Below, in pieces: positions 45,909-55,783 of a DNA stretch of 64,000 nucleotides. A program made the translations under genes and the position numbers. The DNA lies in NCBI RefSeq assembly GCF_000940805.1, contig NZ_CP007142.1, positions 6,114,593 to 6,178,592 on the forward strand. The letters are read 5' to 3'. Numbering within the stretch: position 1 is the stretch's first letter; each line of letters starts with the position of its first letter. Under the pieces are notes generated by a model. The model searched no databases, had not been told where the DNA came from, and saw only the letters and a program-made list of their open reading frames with translations. Source of the stretch: Gynuella sunshinyii YC6258 (lineage in GTDB: Bacteria > Pseudomonadota > Gammaproteobacteria > Pseudomonadales > Natronospirillaceae).

Positions 45909-46074
45909 CCCGGACATATACCCTTCGCGGTCACATGGGCAGTCACCCAACTCATCAATTTACGGCCCCGGGGCACTATTACCCACTCAATGGCAAATAA
46001 GCATCACGGGGTCTTGAGTTCATCCGTCAGGATTTTACACTGCAGTATCACTACAACCTGTTAAAGAGAAAACC

Positions 46075-46914
46075 ATGAACAATTTCACCGGCTCTGAGCG
46101 TTACATTGCCAGCCAGGAACTGCGCCTCGCGGTTAATGCGGCCATAACACTGGAGCGCCCATTGCTGGTCAAGGGTGAACCCGGTACCGGCAAGACCATG
46201 CTGGCGGAGGAGATTGCTGCCAGTCTGGGCATGCCTCTGGTCCAGTGGCACATCAAGTCCACCACCCGGGCCCAACAGGGGCTCTATGAATATGACGCGG
46301 TATCGAGACTGCGCGACAGCCAGCTTGGTGACGATCGGGTTCACGAGATCCGCAACTACATCAAACCCGGCAAACTGTGGGAAGCGTTCACTGCTGAACA
46401 GCGATCAGTGTTGCTGATCGACGAAATTGACAAGGCTGATATCGAGTTTCCCAACGATCTGCTGGTTGAGCTTGATCGCATGGAATTCCATGTGTATGAA
46501 ACCGGAGAAACCATCAAAGCCCAACAGCGCCCGGTGGTCATTATCACCTCCAATAACGAAAAGGAGCTGCCCGATGCCTTTCTGCGTCGCTGCTTTTTTC
46601 ACTACATCCAGTTTCCCGATGCCGATACCCTGAAGGCCATTGTCGACGTCCATTTTGCCAGTATCGAGACGGACCTGGTCAGCGATGCCCTGCGGATCTT
46701 TTTTCAGGTTCGCGAGGTCCCCGGCCTGAAAAAACCACCGTCCACCTCGGAGTTGATTGACTGGCTCAAGTTGCTGGTCAGTGACCGGCTGGCAGCCAAT
46801 GTGCTGAAAGAAGGCGGTATTCGTGAGGCTCTACCACCGCTGTACGGTGCATTATTGAAAAATGAACAGGATGTCCAGCTGCTGGAACGGTTGGCGTTTA
46901 TGAGTCGCCGCTGA
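46075..46914 (+). CDS. MoxR-family AAA+ ATPase
   Basis: 279 residues. Walker A is GEPGTGKTML and Walker B is VLLIDEIDKAD. The sensor-1 region VVIITSNNEKELPDAFLRRCFFHYIQFPD is typical of MoxR/CoxD-like ATPases. These proteins act as chaperones for metal-enzyme maturation or other complex assembly, paired with a VWA protein. The next gene, a VWA protein, begins within the stop codon (TGATG). The ATG follows AAAGAGA. Client protein unknown. Confidence 0.92.
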   Translation: MNNFTGSERYIASQELRLAVNAAITLERPLLVKGEPGTGKTMLAEEIAASLGMPLVQWHIKSTTRAQQGLYEYDAVSRLRDSQLGDDRVHEIRNYIKPGKLWEAFTAEQRSVLLIDEIDKADIEFPNDLLVELDRMEFHVYETGETIKAQQRPVVIITSNNEKELPDAFLRRCFFHYIQFPDADTLKAIVDVHFASIETDLVSDALRIFFQVREVPGLKKPPSTSELIDWLKLLVSDRLAANVLKEGGIREALPPLYGALLKNEQDVQLLERLAFMSRR

Positions 46915-48113
46915 TGCTGATCCGCTTCTTCTCCACCTTGCGTCAACATGGCCTGAAAGTCACTCCCAAGGAGTTGCTGACTCTGCATGAAGCATTGCGA
47001 GCAGGACTGAGCCGTTTTGATATGGATGAGTTTTATCTACTGGCACGCTTGTGTCTGGTCAAGGATGAGACCCAGTACGACCGATTCGATCAGGCGTTTC
47101 AGCATTTTTATCAGGGCCTGGAAGCCATGCCGGATCCACTGGGCAGTGAGATTCCGGCCGACTGGCTGCGTCTGGAACTTGAACGCCATTTCAGCGCGGA
47201 AGAACGCGCCCGAATCGAAGCCATGGGTGGACCCGAAGCGCTCATGAAAGCATTAGAGGAGCGATTGAAAGAGCAACAGGAACGCCACCAGGGCGGTAAT
47301 CGCTGGATAGGTACCGGTGGAACCAGCCCCTTTGGCCATGGAGGTTATAACCCCGGCGGGGTTCGTATAGGCGGGCCGGGCGGCCAGCAACGGGCCATAA
47401 AAGTCTGGCAGCAACGGCAATACCGCAACCTGGATGACAGTACAGAAATCGGTACCCGTAACATTAAACTGGCACTGCGCAAACTGAGACGCTTCGCCCG
47501 TACCGGTGCGCATGAAGAACTCAACCTCGATGACACGATTCGCTGCACCGCGCGTAATGCCGGCCTGCTCGATATACGTACCCAACCGGAACGACATAAC
47601 GCCGTTAAAGTACTGGTGTTCTTTGATATCGGCGGTTCAATGGACAGTCACGTAAAGGTCTGCGAAACATTGTTTTCGGCCTGTCGCAGTGAGTTCAAGC
47701 ATCTGGAGCATTTCTATTTCCATAACTTTATTTACGACCACTTGTGGAAGGATGCGCACATGCTGCGTCATCAGAGCATTGCTCTGGAAAACATCACCCG
47801 AACCTACAGTCCGGATTATAAGGTGATATTCGTTGGTGATGCCTCCATGGCACCGTATGAAATCAGTGCCGCCTACGGCAGTATAGATTTTATGAATACC
47901 CGTCCGGGCAGGGTCTGTTTTGAACACCTCAAACAACACTTCGCTCGCAGCGTCTGGCTTAATCCAACCCCGGAGCCCTACTGGCACTATACCCAAACGA
48001 TTGGCACTATCCGACAATTGATGGAAGGACGAATGTTTCCGCTGACCGTTCAGGGACTGGATAAAGCAATCGCCTGCCTGCTCGGAAAAAACAACACCTA
48101 CACAACCGAATAA
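46914..48113 (+). CDS. VWA domain-containing protein, CoxE-like
   Basis: 399 residues, overlapping the MoxR stop by one base, so translationally coupled. The C-terminal half holds a von Willebrand A domain with the metal-site motif FFDIGGSMDSH; the canonical DxSxS is DIGGS, a substitution common in CoxE-like partners of MoxR ATPases. The middle region (about 120-170) has a Gly-rich run likely to be flexible. It is probably the substrate-binding partner of the MoxR ATPase. Confidence 0.9.
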   Translation: MLIRFFSTLRQHGLKVTPKELLTLHEALRAGLSRFDMDEFYLLARLCLVKDETQYDRFDQAFQHFYQGLEAMPDPLGSEIPADWLRLELERHFSAEERARIEAMGGPEALMKALEERLKEQQERHQGGNRWIGTGGTSPFGHGGYNPGGVRIGGPGGQQRAIKVWQQRQYRNLDDSTEIGTRNIKLALRKLRRFARTGAHEELNLDDTIRCTARNAGLLDIRTQPERHNAVKVLVFFDIGGSMDSHVKVCETLFSACRSEFKHLEHFYFHNFIYDHLWKDAHMLRHQSIALENITRTYSPDYKVIFVGDASMAPYEISAAYGSIDFMNTRPGRVCFEHLKQHFARSVWLNPTPEPYWHYTQTIGTIRQLMEGRMFPLTVQGLDKAIACLLGKNNTYTTE

Positions 48114-48154
48114 TAGTTTTGACCGACGACAGAAACGTCAATAGTGCAAATCCT

Positions 48155-49582
48155 TCAAACCATATTTTTCGGACACCCGGTGCGCTTCCAGAAACTCCTT
48201 TGCCGCCAGTGCCGGTTTTGTAACTGCTGCAGATACTGAGGATGGTTTTCCAGCTCCTGGTAGTCAAGCTCATCATTATCAAGCTCAGACAACCGACGCA
48301 GGTATTCGATGGCCTGGGTATAATATTGGGACTGCTCCATATTAAGAATGCTGTCAAGCAGCGCCCGATAACAGATAACCATGGCCAGAGCCTGTTGATG
48401 CTGTTCAAATGAAACCAGCCAATCGCGGATCATATGTTTATCAGATAACTGAACGTAATTGCCGGCAGATACCAAAACTTCCGCCGCTGTCTGCACATTA
48501 CCGATCAGCAGCAGCATGTTGATTGCGTCATTGGCATCAGTCATCTGCCGGGCCAGTATATTGACCGTTTCCTGAATCAGAGGAAGCTCTTCCGCTGAAG
48601 CAATCTTCCAGTAGGCAACGAGACGAGAATAGCTGGGATCCGCTTCAAACTCACTGCGCAAACCCTGTTTAATCTGATCGACATCGCCTTTGGCCTGTAA
48701 CAACTGGAGCGTGAATGCCCGATGCTGTTCACCGGAAGTATCCCACCCTGGCTGATCCAGCCAAAACCGGGCGCGCTCGTAATTTTCGATATCAAGGGCA
48801 AACTCTACAACACTGCTCATTTGGGCTTGAGTTGCTTTGTCATTCCCCAGGAAAGTGGCTGACTCAAATAGCGAGATATCTGTCAGTGCTTCAGCCACAG
48901 ACTTAAGACCATTGACAGCGAGAGAGACATTGCGATTTAAACCCAAAAGGCCCGGAAAATCACTCGAATCAAGACTCACGGCCCGTTGCAGCTGATGTTC
49001 GAATCTCCAGGCCAGCTGCCTCAGCTCTGCCTCGCTCAGCAGGACATAACTATGACTGATAATATCGTCATAACATCCATAATCATTATGGTCGAAATAA
49101 AACAGCACTTTGGCCACCCAATCCACATTATCCTGTGAAGACTTACTACGTACCTGGGCAGCTACATCCAGCCATACATCTATAGATCGCTTAAAAAAAC
49201 GGCTGATTTCGCCATCAGAATCATCACAGTGACTGCATATGTCCTCACAGCTGTCCAGCAAAACTTCCAGCAGCATCAGCGCTTTGCCCTCGTGCAGCTG
49301 ACGCATGCGGGTATTAATGTCATTAAGCAAAGCCTGTAGCTCTTCAACGAAACCATATACGGACTGCCAATCGATAAATTCACTTTCTGAGGCATAAGAA
49401 CGGATTTGCCGATAGATGGAATTAAATACTTTTTGAGTTTCATCACCATCCTGATCTATCAGAACTTCTTCAACATACTGATCGATAATGTCGTTTATGT
49501 ATGAATATTTTCCATACAGTCGCAACAATAAGCATGACAATTGCCGTTTACTTAAAAATCGAAGAGCTTTTTCAATACTCAC
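48155..49582 (-). CDS. Helical protein of unknown function (possibly DUF6880-like)
   Basis: 475 residues, almost all helical, with a repeating pattern of Leu/Ala-rich helices and no signal peptide or membrane helix. The opening ALRFLSKRQLSCLLLRL and the closing HWRQRSFWKRTGC are reminiscent of the DUF6880 family, which I can only suggest. Pairs of helices in the second half (ERARFWLDQPGWDTSGEQHRAF, AAEVLVSAG) resemble superhelical repeat proteins. Convergent with the VWA gene; a functional link with it is unproven. Base composition is lower in GC than in the catabolic genes. Confidence 0.65.
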   Translation of the reverse strand: MSIEKALRFLSKRQLSCLLLRLYGKYSYINDIIDQYVEEVLIDQDGDETQKVFNSIYRQIRSYASESEFIDWQSVYGFVEELQALLNDINTRMRQLHEGKALMLLEVLLDSCEDICSHCDDSDGEISRFFKRSIDVWLDVAAQVRSKSSQDNVDWVAKVLFYFDHNDYGCYDDIISHSYVLLSEAELRQLAWRFEHQLQRAVSLDSSDFPGLLGLNRNVSLAVNGLKSVAEALTDISLFESATFLGNDKATQAQMSSVVEFALDIENYERARFWLDQPGWDTSGEQHRAFTLQLLQAKGDVDQIKQGLRSEFEADPSYSRLVAYWKIASAEELPLIQETVNILARQMTDANDAINMLLLIGNVQTAAEVLVSAGNYVQLSDKHMIRDWLVSFEQHQQALAMVICYRALLDSILNMEQSQYYTQAIEYLRRLSELDNDELDYQELENHPQYLQQLQNRHWRQRSFWKRTGCPKNMV

Positions 49583-51446
49583 AACACACTCCCATACCTT
49601 TCGTTACGACCATAAGAATCATAATCCAAGAAACTCTTATGACCACAGCATTTACTTTTCTGTCACATAAATGACGACACAAATCCTGACATCATATAAA
49701 ACTGACAATACAGGACAGATAAGATACCACTACTACACAGCCGCCTCACACCAACCACCCATCCGAAAAATGACAATTATCAAAAAAGGACGCACATTAA
49801 GCATTAATCGCCAGGTATTCAATGATAGTGTAAAAAATAGGGTCTATTTGTGTTGCTGCCATACTAGTGAACTTTTTCAAGGGAACATTTTCAGCAGAAA
49901 TGCTTACCTACTGTCTGTCATACTCCCTGGACGTAATAATCCGTTTTTTGGTTTTAGAGACTTTCCATATAGGATGCCCGTTTTGTCCAGGACTTATGGA
50001 TATTGTTGTTACTGTTGTTCGTAAATTTTCACTTTAATCGTGCGTCCATACCGTTACCAGATGTCTCTGACTCGTTCTCCATGAATCCAAAAAAACGAAT
50101 GATACTGGTTTGCCTTAAAAAGGTTCCCTCAGACAATTCCTTTTACAAAGAGCAAAACCAAAAACAAAAAACAGCCAGTAAATAAGCGGAATAACGGGAA
50201 ACTGGTTTTATAAAAAGACATTCCTATCGGCCAACTGATCATAGCAACTATCAATTCATTATTATTTTTATATGAATACACACAATTATAGTATCTTTCT
50301 GACTCTCTCCGAAACAAAAAAACGACACAATCGAGCCGTATAGCCTGGATTCGATTTTTTTCCATTTTTTTCTTTTATCTGTCACCCAAAAATTTTTTGA
50401 GCAAGGCTCAAAGAATTTTCACTACAGTAACATCAAGGTAAGTTACTATCATGGCGATCCATGAGTCTTTTGGTATCCGCTATTTTAAAATTATCCACAA
50501 CGTCATAAACAAAACGTTCTTCGAATCGGCATCATGCAAGAACATGATACTCCGCTTAATATCACGCTTTAACATGGCTGACCACATTTTGCATTGTACG
50601 GATCATCTTAAAAAATACCTAATCTCTATTAAGATTTGTCACAATTGCCAATATGTAAAACGTTTCAGCACAAAATAGTTATCATAAACTGATAATTCAT
50701 TTGCATATCAAGCACAAAATTTCAACCAACTCTTATTCACACGGTTAAGTTCAGCCACACGATTGTGTCAAACAGTTTCAATTAAAATAAAACAGCTGAG
50801 TTCAATAAACCGATAAACCTGCACACCAATGACAGAACATATTGATACACTATTAACCAGGTAAGTATTTATGTCGGGTTAATAGAACTCTCAGTCTAGA
50901 TCTAAAACCGGATTAAAACCATGAAAAATCCCGTACTGAAATCTAAATATATTACCCAATAAAAAGTTATCATGATCACATGCAAGACGCTGACCCATAG
51001 TGATACAAAATAAGACTCTGATGACTGAATAAGTCCTGCATAGCGAAAATATTATCAGTGTAAGAAATCGATTTGGGAAAACCCATGAGGCGTCCAAAAT
51101 GTGCAAACCTTGTTTCAGGCTTTATGTGGCACAGATACTACATTTAATGTACTAGCGGTCTATTCACGGCAGGTTTGAAGTAAAGTGTATTCAACGGGAG
51201 CAATAGATAAAATCCCCGGAATAATGTTGGCGATGAATTCAGGGCAAGGCGAAAATCTATAACCAATACATCGGGAACGGATTTGGACTGCTCTGCAGCC
51301 AATGACTGTGGCCCAGTATGTGCTTAGCCCAAAGTGGAAGTTTATAGATCTTGAATGAGCATTTTGCGAAAAGATTTTACGCTGTATTCACAATACCCAT
51401 AAAAACCAATAATCCGCTCGACAACATTATTCATAAGTTCATTTAA
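49583..51446. other. AT-rich, gene-poor stretch
   Basis: About 1.86 kb that is clearly more AT-rich than the flanks. Only short open frames (60-120 codons, e.g. 49671-50024 and 50451-50678) are present; none has a recognisable domain and none has a convincing ribosome site, though AAGGTAAG precedes the one at 50451. No insertion-sequence ends or repeats were recognised. It resembles decayed or acquired DNA. Confidence 0.5.
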
Positions 51447-52072
51447 TTAACGATAGATGGTATGCAACTGAGGTATCCATCGGCTTGCCATAAAATCAAT
51501 TGCCAGCATAATGATCATTGTCGCCGCTGCCACTGGAAAAAGCACTGACAACGGCAATAACAAGCATGTCGCATGCTGCCATCGCCGAAGGTTTTCGGGC
51601 ATCGGAGATGCACCAAGAATTAATGACTTACCGGGTCTTCTTCGCCACCAGAGGAAAACGCCAGTCACGATTAGCAGAATCATCAGACTGGTGGCGATCT
51701 CAATCATCCAGTCTCCGGTCAATCCCAACATACCAGTATCCGTTCTGCGACCGGATCAACAAACACCCAGAAGTCTTCATCCTGATGGCTCATGGCGTCA
51801 TGATGCCCCTGAGTGAGATAGAGGTACTTGATAGTGGCGTCCGGGTAGTGGTCTGTCACCAGTCTGGTCTGCGCTTCATAGCTCATGGAGCCATGCCGAT
51901 CATACGACTGGTAAAATAGATCGGCATGAAGCCACTTTTCCAGTTTCGGTGCATACAGCATCATCAGCCCCGTGACTGATAGCATGATCATAAAAGGGAC
52001 GACATATAACCCCCGCTTAAAAATGCCACCGCCATATGGATAGATAAAACGACTTACTATTATTCATTACAC
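51447..52072 (-). pseudogene. Remnant of a PepSY-associated TM protein (PiuB-like)
   Basis: Two minus-strand frames cover parts of one family. Frame 1 (52072 to 51719) reads YPYGGGIFKRGLYVVPF, SVTGLMMLYAPK and FWVFVDPVAERIL, the N-terminal part of PepSY-TM proteins. Frame 2 (51731 to 51447) reads GDWMIEIATSLMILLIVTGVFLWW and later hydrophobic helices, the C-terminal part. The frames do not join: a frameshift and an apparent loss of about 25 codons lie near 51720-51731, and the N-terminus lacks a start (in-frame TGA at 52073-52075). The family is linked to iron uptake; here the gene is dead. Confidence 0.75.
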
Positions 52073-52092
52073 AATACTCACCGCTGCCGCTG

Positions 52093-52636
52093 TCACAGCA
52101 TGTCCAAAGTTAAATTTCAAATATCAAAGAGACGAAATCACATGAAAATCAAACAGAAAATGAGTTTTGGGGAGGCGCGTGGGCAAAGTAATGCGGAAGA
52201 ATATCTGCAGAGATGACCGTTACCAACGACAACGGAACCAGCTGAGAAATATGATTAATACCAGATATCAGAACAGTATCGTGGGTATCCAGCAAAAAGT
52301 GGACCCATGAACAACCCGGGTGTGAAAGTCTGGAAGCGCAGTGTTGGGTTTGGTGTTCGTCCTCCAACAGAACAATCTTGACACCGTAAACAGTGCACAG
52401 CTGCACCAGCCGGCCATTAATTGCACCATAACCATTGACCAGAGGTATGGCGAAATAAGCAAGCCAGGCTGCGCCGGCGTAATGTTATAGAAACGGTAAG
52501 TCATCAACTGATCACAACATGAACGAATGACACAATATTTATACAAAACTTTTCCTGTCAGCCATCAAAACCTGGCAGTTTCGATTTTATGTCAGAAATA
52601 TGAACGACATGCTTAATCGTATCGAACACTACGGGT
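52093..52636. other. Region with a possible coding relic, otherwise unassigned
   Basis: On the minus strand a frame of 112 codons is open from 52484 to 52149 (reads YAGAAWLAYFAIPLVNG, then YGAINGRLVQLCTVYGVKIV) after an in-frame TAA. It looks coding-like, with hydrophobic periodicity, but I do not recognise the family. It may be part of a decayed gene next to the PepSY remnant. The last part of the region precedes the ketoacyl synthase operon. Confidence 0.3.
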
Positions 52637-53662
52637 ATGATGCTGCTGAATATTCTATCAATGGAGTTGAACTTGAAGCGTTCCTTTAAAGTTGTCGGCA
52701 GCGGTATCTATCTGCCAGGAGCCCCCGTCCTATCGACGGTGCTGGATGAGCGCCACCACCTCGCCAGAGGCACCATCGAAGCCCGTTGCGGCGTCTCTGC
52801 CCGTCATTATGCGGAACACCAAAGCGCCTCTGAAATGGCACAGACAGCTCTTGATGCTGCACTGCGTCAGGCCGGTCTGACATTTGCGGATGTCGACACT
52901 CTGATCGCCGCATCCGGTACCATGGAGCAGGCGATTCCATGCAATGCGGCAAAAATACTGGCCCGTTATCCGCATAACCATGGTACTACCGCATTTGATA
53001 TCAATATGACTTGCCTCAGTGCCTTGATGGCCATGGAAACAGCCGCATCCATGTTGCTCTCCGGGAATAACCGCGTGATCGCCATTGTCAGCAGTGACAT
53101 CGCATCGGTTGGTTTGAACTGGCAGCATATCGAAACCGCAGGTCTGTTTGGTGATGGTGCTGCGGCATTGATTGTTCGTGCCGCGCCACAGACCAGCAGC
53201 ACCCTTGACGGCTCATTGTTTCGTACTTACCCCCAAGGTGTTGATTATTGCCAGATCGCTGGCGGTGGCAGTCTTTTCCACCCGAGCAAAGTATCCGATG
53301 ATTATCATCCTTACGGAATGTTTCAGATGCAGGGCAGAGACCTTTATCGGTTAACCGCCAAGGTCATCGGCAGTTTTATTGATGAACTGTTAAATAACCA
53401 TAATACCACTCTCGATCAGATTGACTGGGTGGTTCCCCATCAGGCAAGTGGCGCTGCACTTGAACATCTGATCAAGCGATTGTCTGTCGACCCGGACAAA
53501 GTTGTCCAGCTGTTAGCTTCCCGGGGAAACCAGATAGCCGTTTCGTTGCCGGCAGCGCTACACGAACTGCTGACAACCCGTTCAGTCAAAACCGGCGACC
53601 GGATCATGATGATAGGAACATCTGCCGGCCTCAGTCTCGGCGGAGTGCTGTTAACGCTATGA
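52637..53662 (+). CDS. 3-oxoacyl-ACP synthase III-like condensing enzyme
   Basis: 341 residues from the ATG at 52637; the homologous part starts near residue 14, so a TTG at 52673 preceded by GGAG is an alternative start. Thiolase-fold motifs are present: NMTCLSALMAME with catalytic Cys126, VVPHQASGAALEHL with His268, and RGNQIAVSLPAAL with Asn298, the Cys-His-Asn triad of KAS III (FabH) enzymes. Such enzymes condense an acyl-CoA with malonyl-ACP, or as OleA condense two acyl-CoAs. No carrier protein gene is adjacent. The stop overlaps the next gene by 4 bases (ATGA). Confidence 0.9.
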   Translation: MMLLNILSMELNLKRSFKVVGSGIYLPGAPVLSTVLDERHHLARGTIEARCGVSARHYAEHQSASEMAQTALDAALRQAGLTFADVDTLIAASGTMEQAIPCNAAKILARYPHNHGTTAFDINMTCLSALMAMETAASMLLSGNNRVIAIVSSDIASVGLNWQHIETAGLFGDGAAALIVRAAPQTSSTLDGSLFRTYPQGVDYCQIAGGGSLFHPSKVSDDYHPYGMFQMQGRDLYRLTAKVIGSFIDELLNNHNTTLDQIDWVVPHQASGAALEHLIKRLSVDPDKVVQLLASRGNQIAVSLPAALHELLTTRSVKTGDRIMMIGTSAGLSLGGVLLTL

Positions 53663-54492
53663 ACCTGCAATTACTGCATGTTGGCCATTGCTTCCACCCG
53701 GAAGCCATCATTACCCGTGGAGGTTCCTGGAAAGCACAACAATTTCCAGCCATTGTCGGATTATTCAAACATCCCAGGCTTGGCCATGTTTTGTTTGATA
53801 CCGGCTACGCCAAACGGTTTTTACAGGCCACCCGACCTTTTCCCCAACGATTCTACCGCTGGCTGACCCCTATGCATCTGTGTGATAAACAACAGTTGCT
53901 GACACAATTAAAAGACCGGGGAATTGAACGCGATGACATTCGTCATATTTTTGTTTCTCACTTCCATGCGGACCATATCGCCGGACTCCTGGACTTCCCC
54001 AATGCCACGTATATCTGTTCACGCAGTGGACTGCAGTCCATGCGCCAGCGAACAGGTATAAACGCATTGATAAAAGGTTATCTGAGGGATCTGATGCCAG
54101 AAGATTTCGAGCAAAGGGTGCGTTTTATTGAAGCCAGCCCGGAGTACCAGCTGCCGGTTAATATGGCACCCTTCAGCCGGGCCTATGATATTTTCAATGA
54201 TGGTTCATTTCTGGCCATCGAACTGCCTGGGCACGCTTTTGGCCATTTTGGGTTGCTGACGGCTATTGGAAATGACAGTGTCTTTCTGATTGGAGATGCC
54301 TGCTGGACAGAACAAACGCTGATCACAACCAGTCGTCCTCATCCACTGGCCAATCTTGTGCTCAGCGATAAATATCAGTATTACGACACCATCGACAGAC
54401 TTGCTCAACTCTATGGTTACAATCGATCCATCCGCATAATACCCAGCCATTGTATGAACAGTTATGAACGCTTTTGTGCCCATTACCATTAA
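53659..54492 (+). CDS. Metallo-beta-lactamase-fold hydrolase
   Basis: 277 residues with the zinc motif HFHADH (101-106) and further metal-binding candidates in ELPGHAFGHFG and LIGDACW. This is the glyoxalase II/AHL-lactonase type of MBL fold. It has no signal peptide, so it is cytoplasmic. It overlaps the KAS III gene by 4 bases and the next gene by 29, so it belongs to the same operon. It may hydrolyse a thioester or a lactone made by the neighbouring enzymes (inference). Confidence 0.88.
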   Translation: MNLQLLHVGHCFHPEAIITRGGSWKAQQFPAIVGLFKHPRLGHVLFDTGYAKRFLQATRPFPQRFYRWLTPMHLCDKQQLLTQLKDRGIERDDIRHIFVSHFHADHIAGLLDFPNATYICSRSGLQSMRQRTGINALIKGYLRDLMPEDFEQRVRFIEASPEYQLPVNMAPFSRAYDIFNDGSFLAIELPGHAFGHFGLLTAIGNDSVFLIGDACWTEQTLITTSRPHPLANLVLSDKYQYYDTIDRLAQLYGYNRSIRIIPSHCMNSYERFCAHYH

Positions 54493-55783
54493 ACGTTTAG
54501 TTGCTTTTGTATACGGCTATTATCAGGGAAAAAGAGGCCCCGGGCGTTCACATGCAAACCTGAACCAACGTCAGCAAACATTATTTGAACGCCTGAAACA
54601 ACGAACACTGGTACGGACAAAATGGTACCATTCGCTGATCGACAAGCCGTTGTCCGAATTCCCCGTCATAGACAAAACCACTTTTTTACAGCATTTTGAT
54701 GCTATCAATACTGTTAATCTGACGCTGGAAGTATGTGAACGACATGGCCTGGATGCAGAACGCCAGCGTGACTTTTCCAACGATTTGGGACAAGTGTCCG
54801 TGGGACTCTCATCAGGTACGAGTGGACAAAGAGGCATATTTCTTACCAACCCGATCGAACAGGCGGAATGGGCCGGTTTTATTATTGCCCGCAATCTGCC
54901 ACTGCGACTCAGGCGTCAGCGGGTGGCGTTAATCCTGCGCTCCAATAACAAATTATATGAGGCATCCCGAGGGATACTGCTGCAGTTTCGCTTTTTCGAC
55001 CTGACCAAACCATTAATCAGCCTCACCACAGCTCTGGAGCAATATAACCCGGATATTCTCATCGCCCCGGCAACTGTATTGGAACAGTTGGCGGGTAGCA
55101 ATATTGTCATTCATCCACAGAAAATCATCTCAGTTGCAGAAGTACTCGAAGCAGATGTCAGGGAACGTGTCACCGAAAAATTCAGAGTCTCAGTGGATGA
55201 AATTTATCAATGTACGGAAGGTTATATTGCATCAAGTTGCAAATTTGGCCGGATGCATCTCAATGAAGACGTCCTGATTATCGAAAAAGAATGGCTGGAT
55301 CAGGAAAGCCGGAGATTTGTTCCCATAGTTACTGATCTGCGCCGCCGCAGTCTGCCACTGGTACGTTTTCGCCTGGATGATATTCTGGTACATGATCCGG
55401 AACCATGTCCCTGCGGCTCCAGTATGGCGGTTATTGAAAAAGTGGAAGGCCGTTGTGATGATATCTTATGGTTACCTGACAACCAAAATCGTTGGCATGC
55501 AATCTTTCCGGATCTGATACGCAGAGCAATGATGTTGTGTAGTCATTGTTACGATCAGTACCAAATCGAACAGTGGTCTGACAGTTGGCGCATTTTTGTG
55601 GCAAGCAAGCAGATGAATGTCGCCCAGGTCAATATTTATAAACAACTGAAAACGTTGGCCGAATCTCAAAACAGACAATTGCCAAGGCTTGAATTTCATA
55701 ACTGGATACACCAATCTAGTGCCCTGAAGTTCAGAAGGGTTGCCTGTAAGGAAAAACCACCAATCAATAGGGAGACAGTATGA
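54464..55783 (+). CDS. F390-synthetase-related adenylate-forming enzyme
   Basis: 439 residues. Adenylation motifs are LSSGTSGQRG (ATP loop), YQCTEGYIASSC (A5-like) and LPLVRFRLDDIL (A7-like). The size and the Cys-rich CPCGSSMAVIEKVEGRCDDI fit the PaaK/coenzyme F390 synthetase branch (CoF synthetase-related). The branch activates carboxylic acids as adenylates; in the Ole pathway an AMP-forming enzyme closes a beta-lactone instead. Starts within the MBL gene and overlaps the next gene by 4 bases (ATGA). Confidence 0.85.
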   Translation: MNAFVPITIKRLVAFVYGYYQGKRGPGRSHANLNQRQQTLFERLKQRTLVRTKWYHSLIDKPLSEFPVIDKTTFLQHFDAINTVNLTLEVCERHGLDAERQRDFSNDLGQVSVGLSSGTSGQRGIFLTNPIEQAEWAGFIIARNLPLRLRRQRVALILRSNNKLYEASRGILLQFRFFDLTKPLISLTTALEQYNPDILIAPATVLEQLAGSNIVIHPQKIISVAEVLEADVRERVTEKFRVSVDEIYQCTEGYIASSCKFGRMHLNEDVLIIEKEWLDQESRRFVPIVTDLRRRSLPLVRFRLDDILVHDPEPCPCGSSMAVIEKVEGRCDDILWLPDNQNRWHAIFPDLIRRAMMLCSHCYDQYQIEQWSDSWRIFVASKQMNVAQVNIYKQLKTLAESQNRQLPRLEFHNWIHQSSALKFRRVACKEKPPINRETV

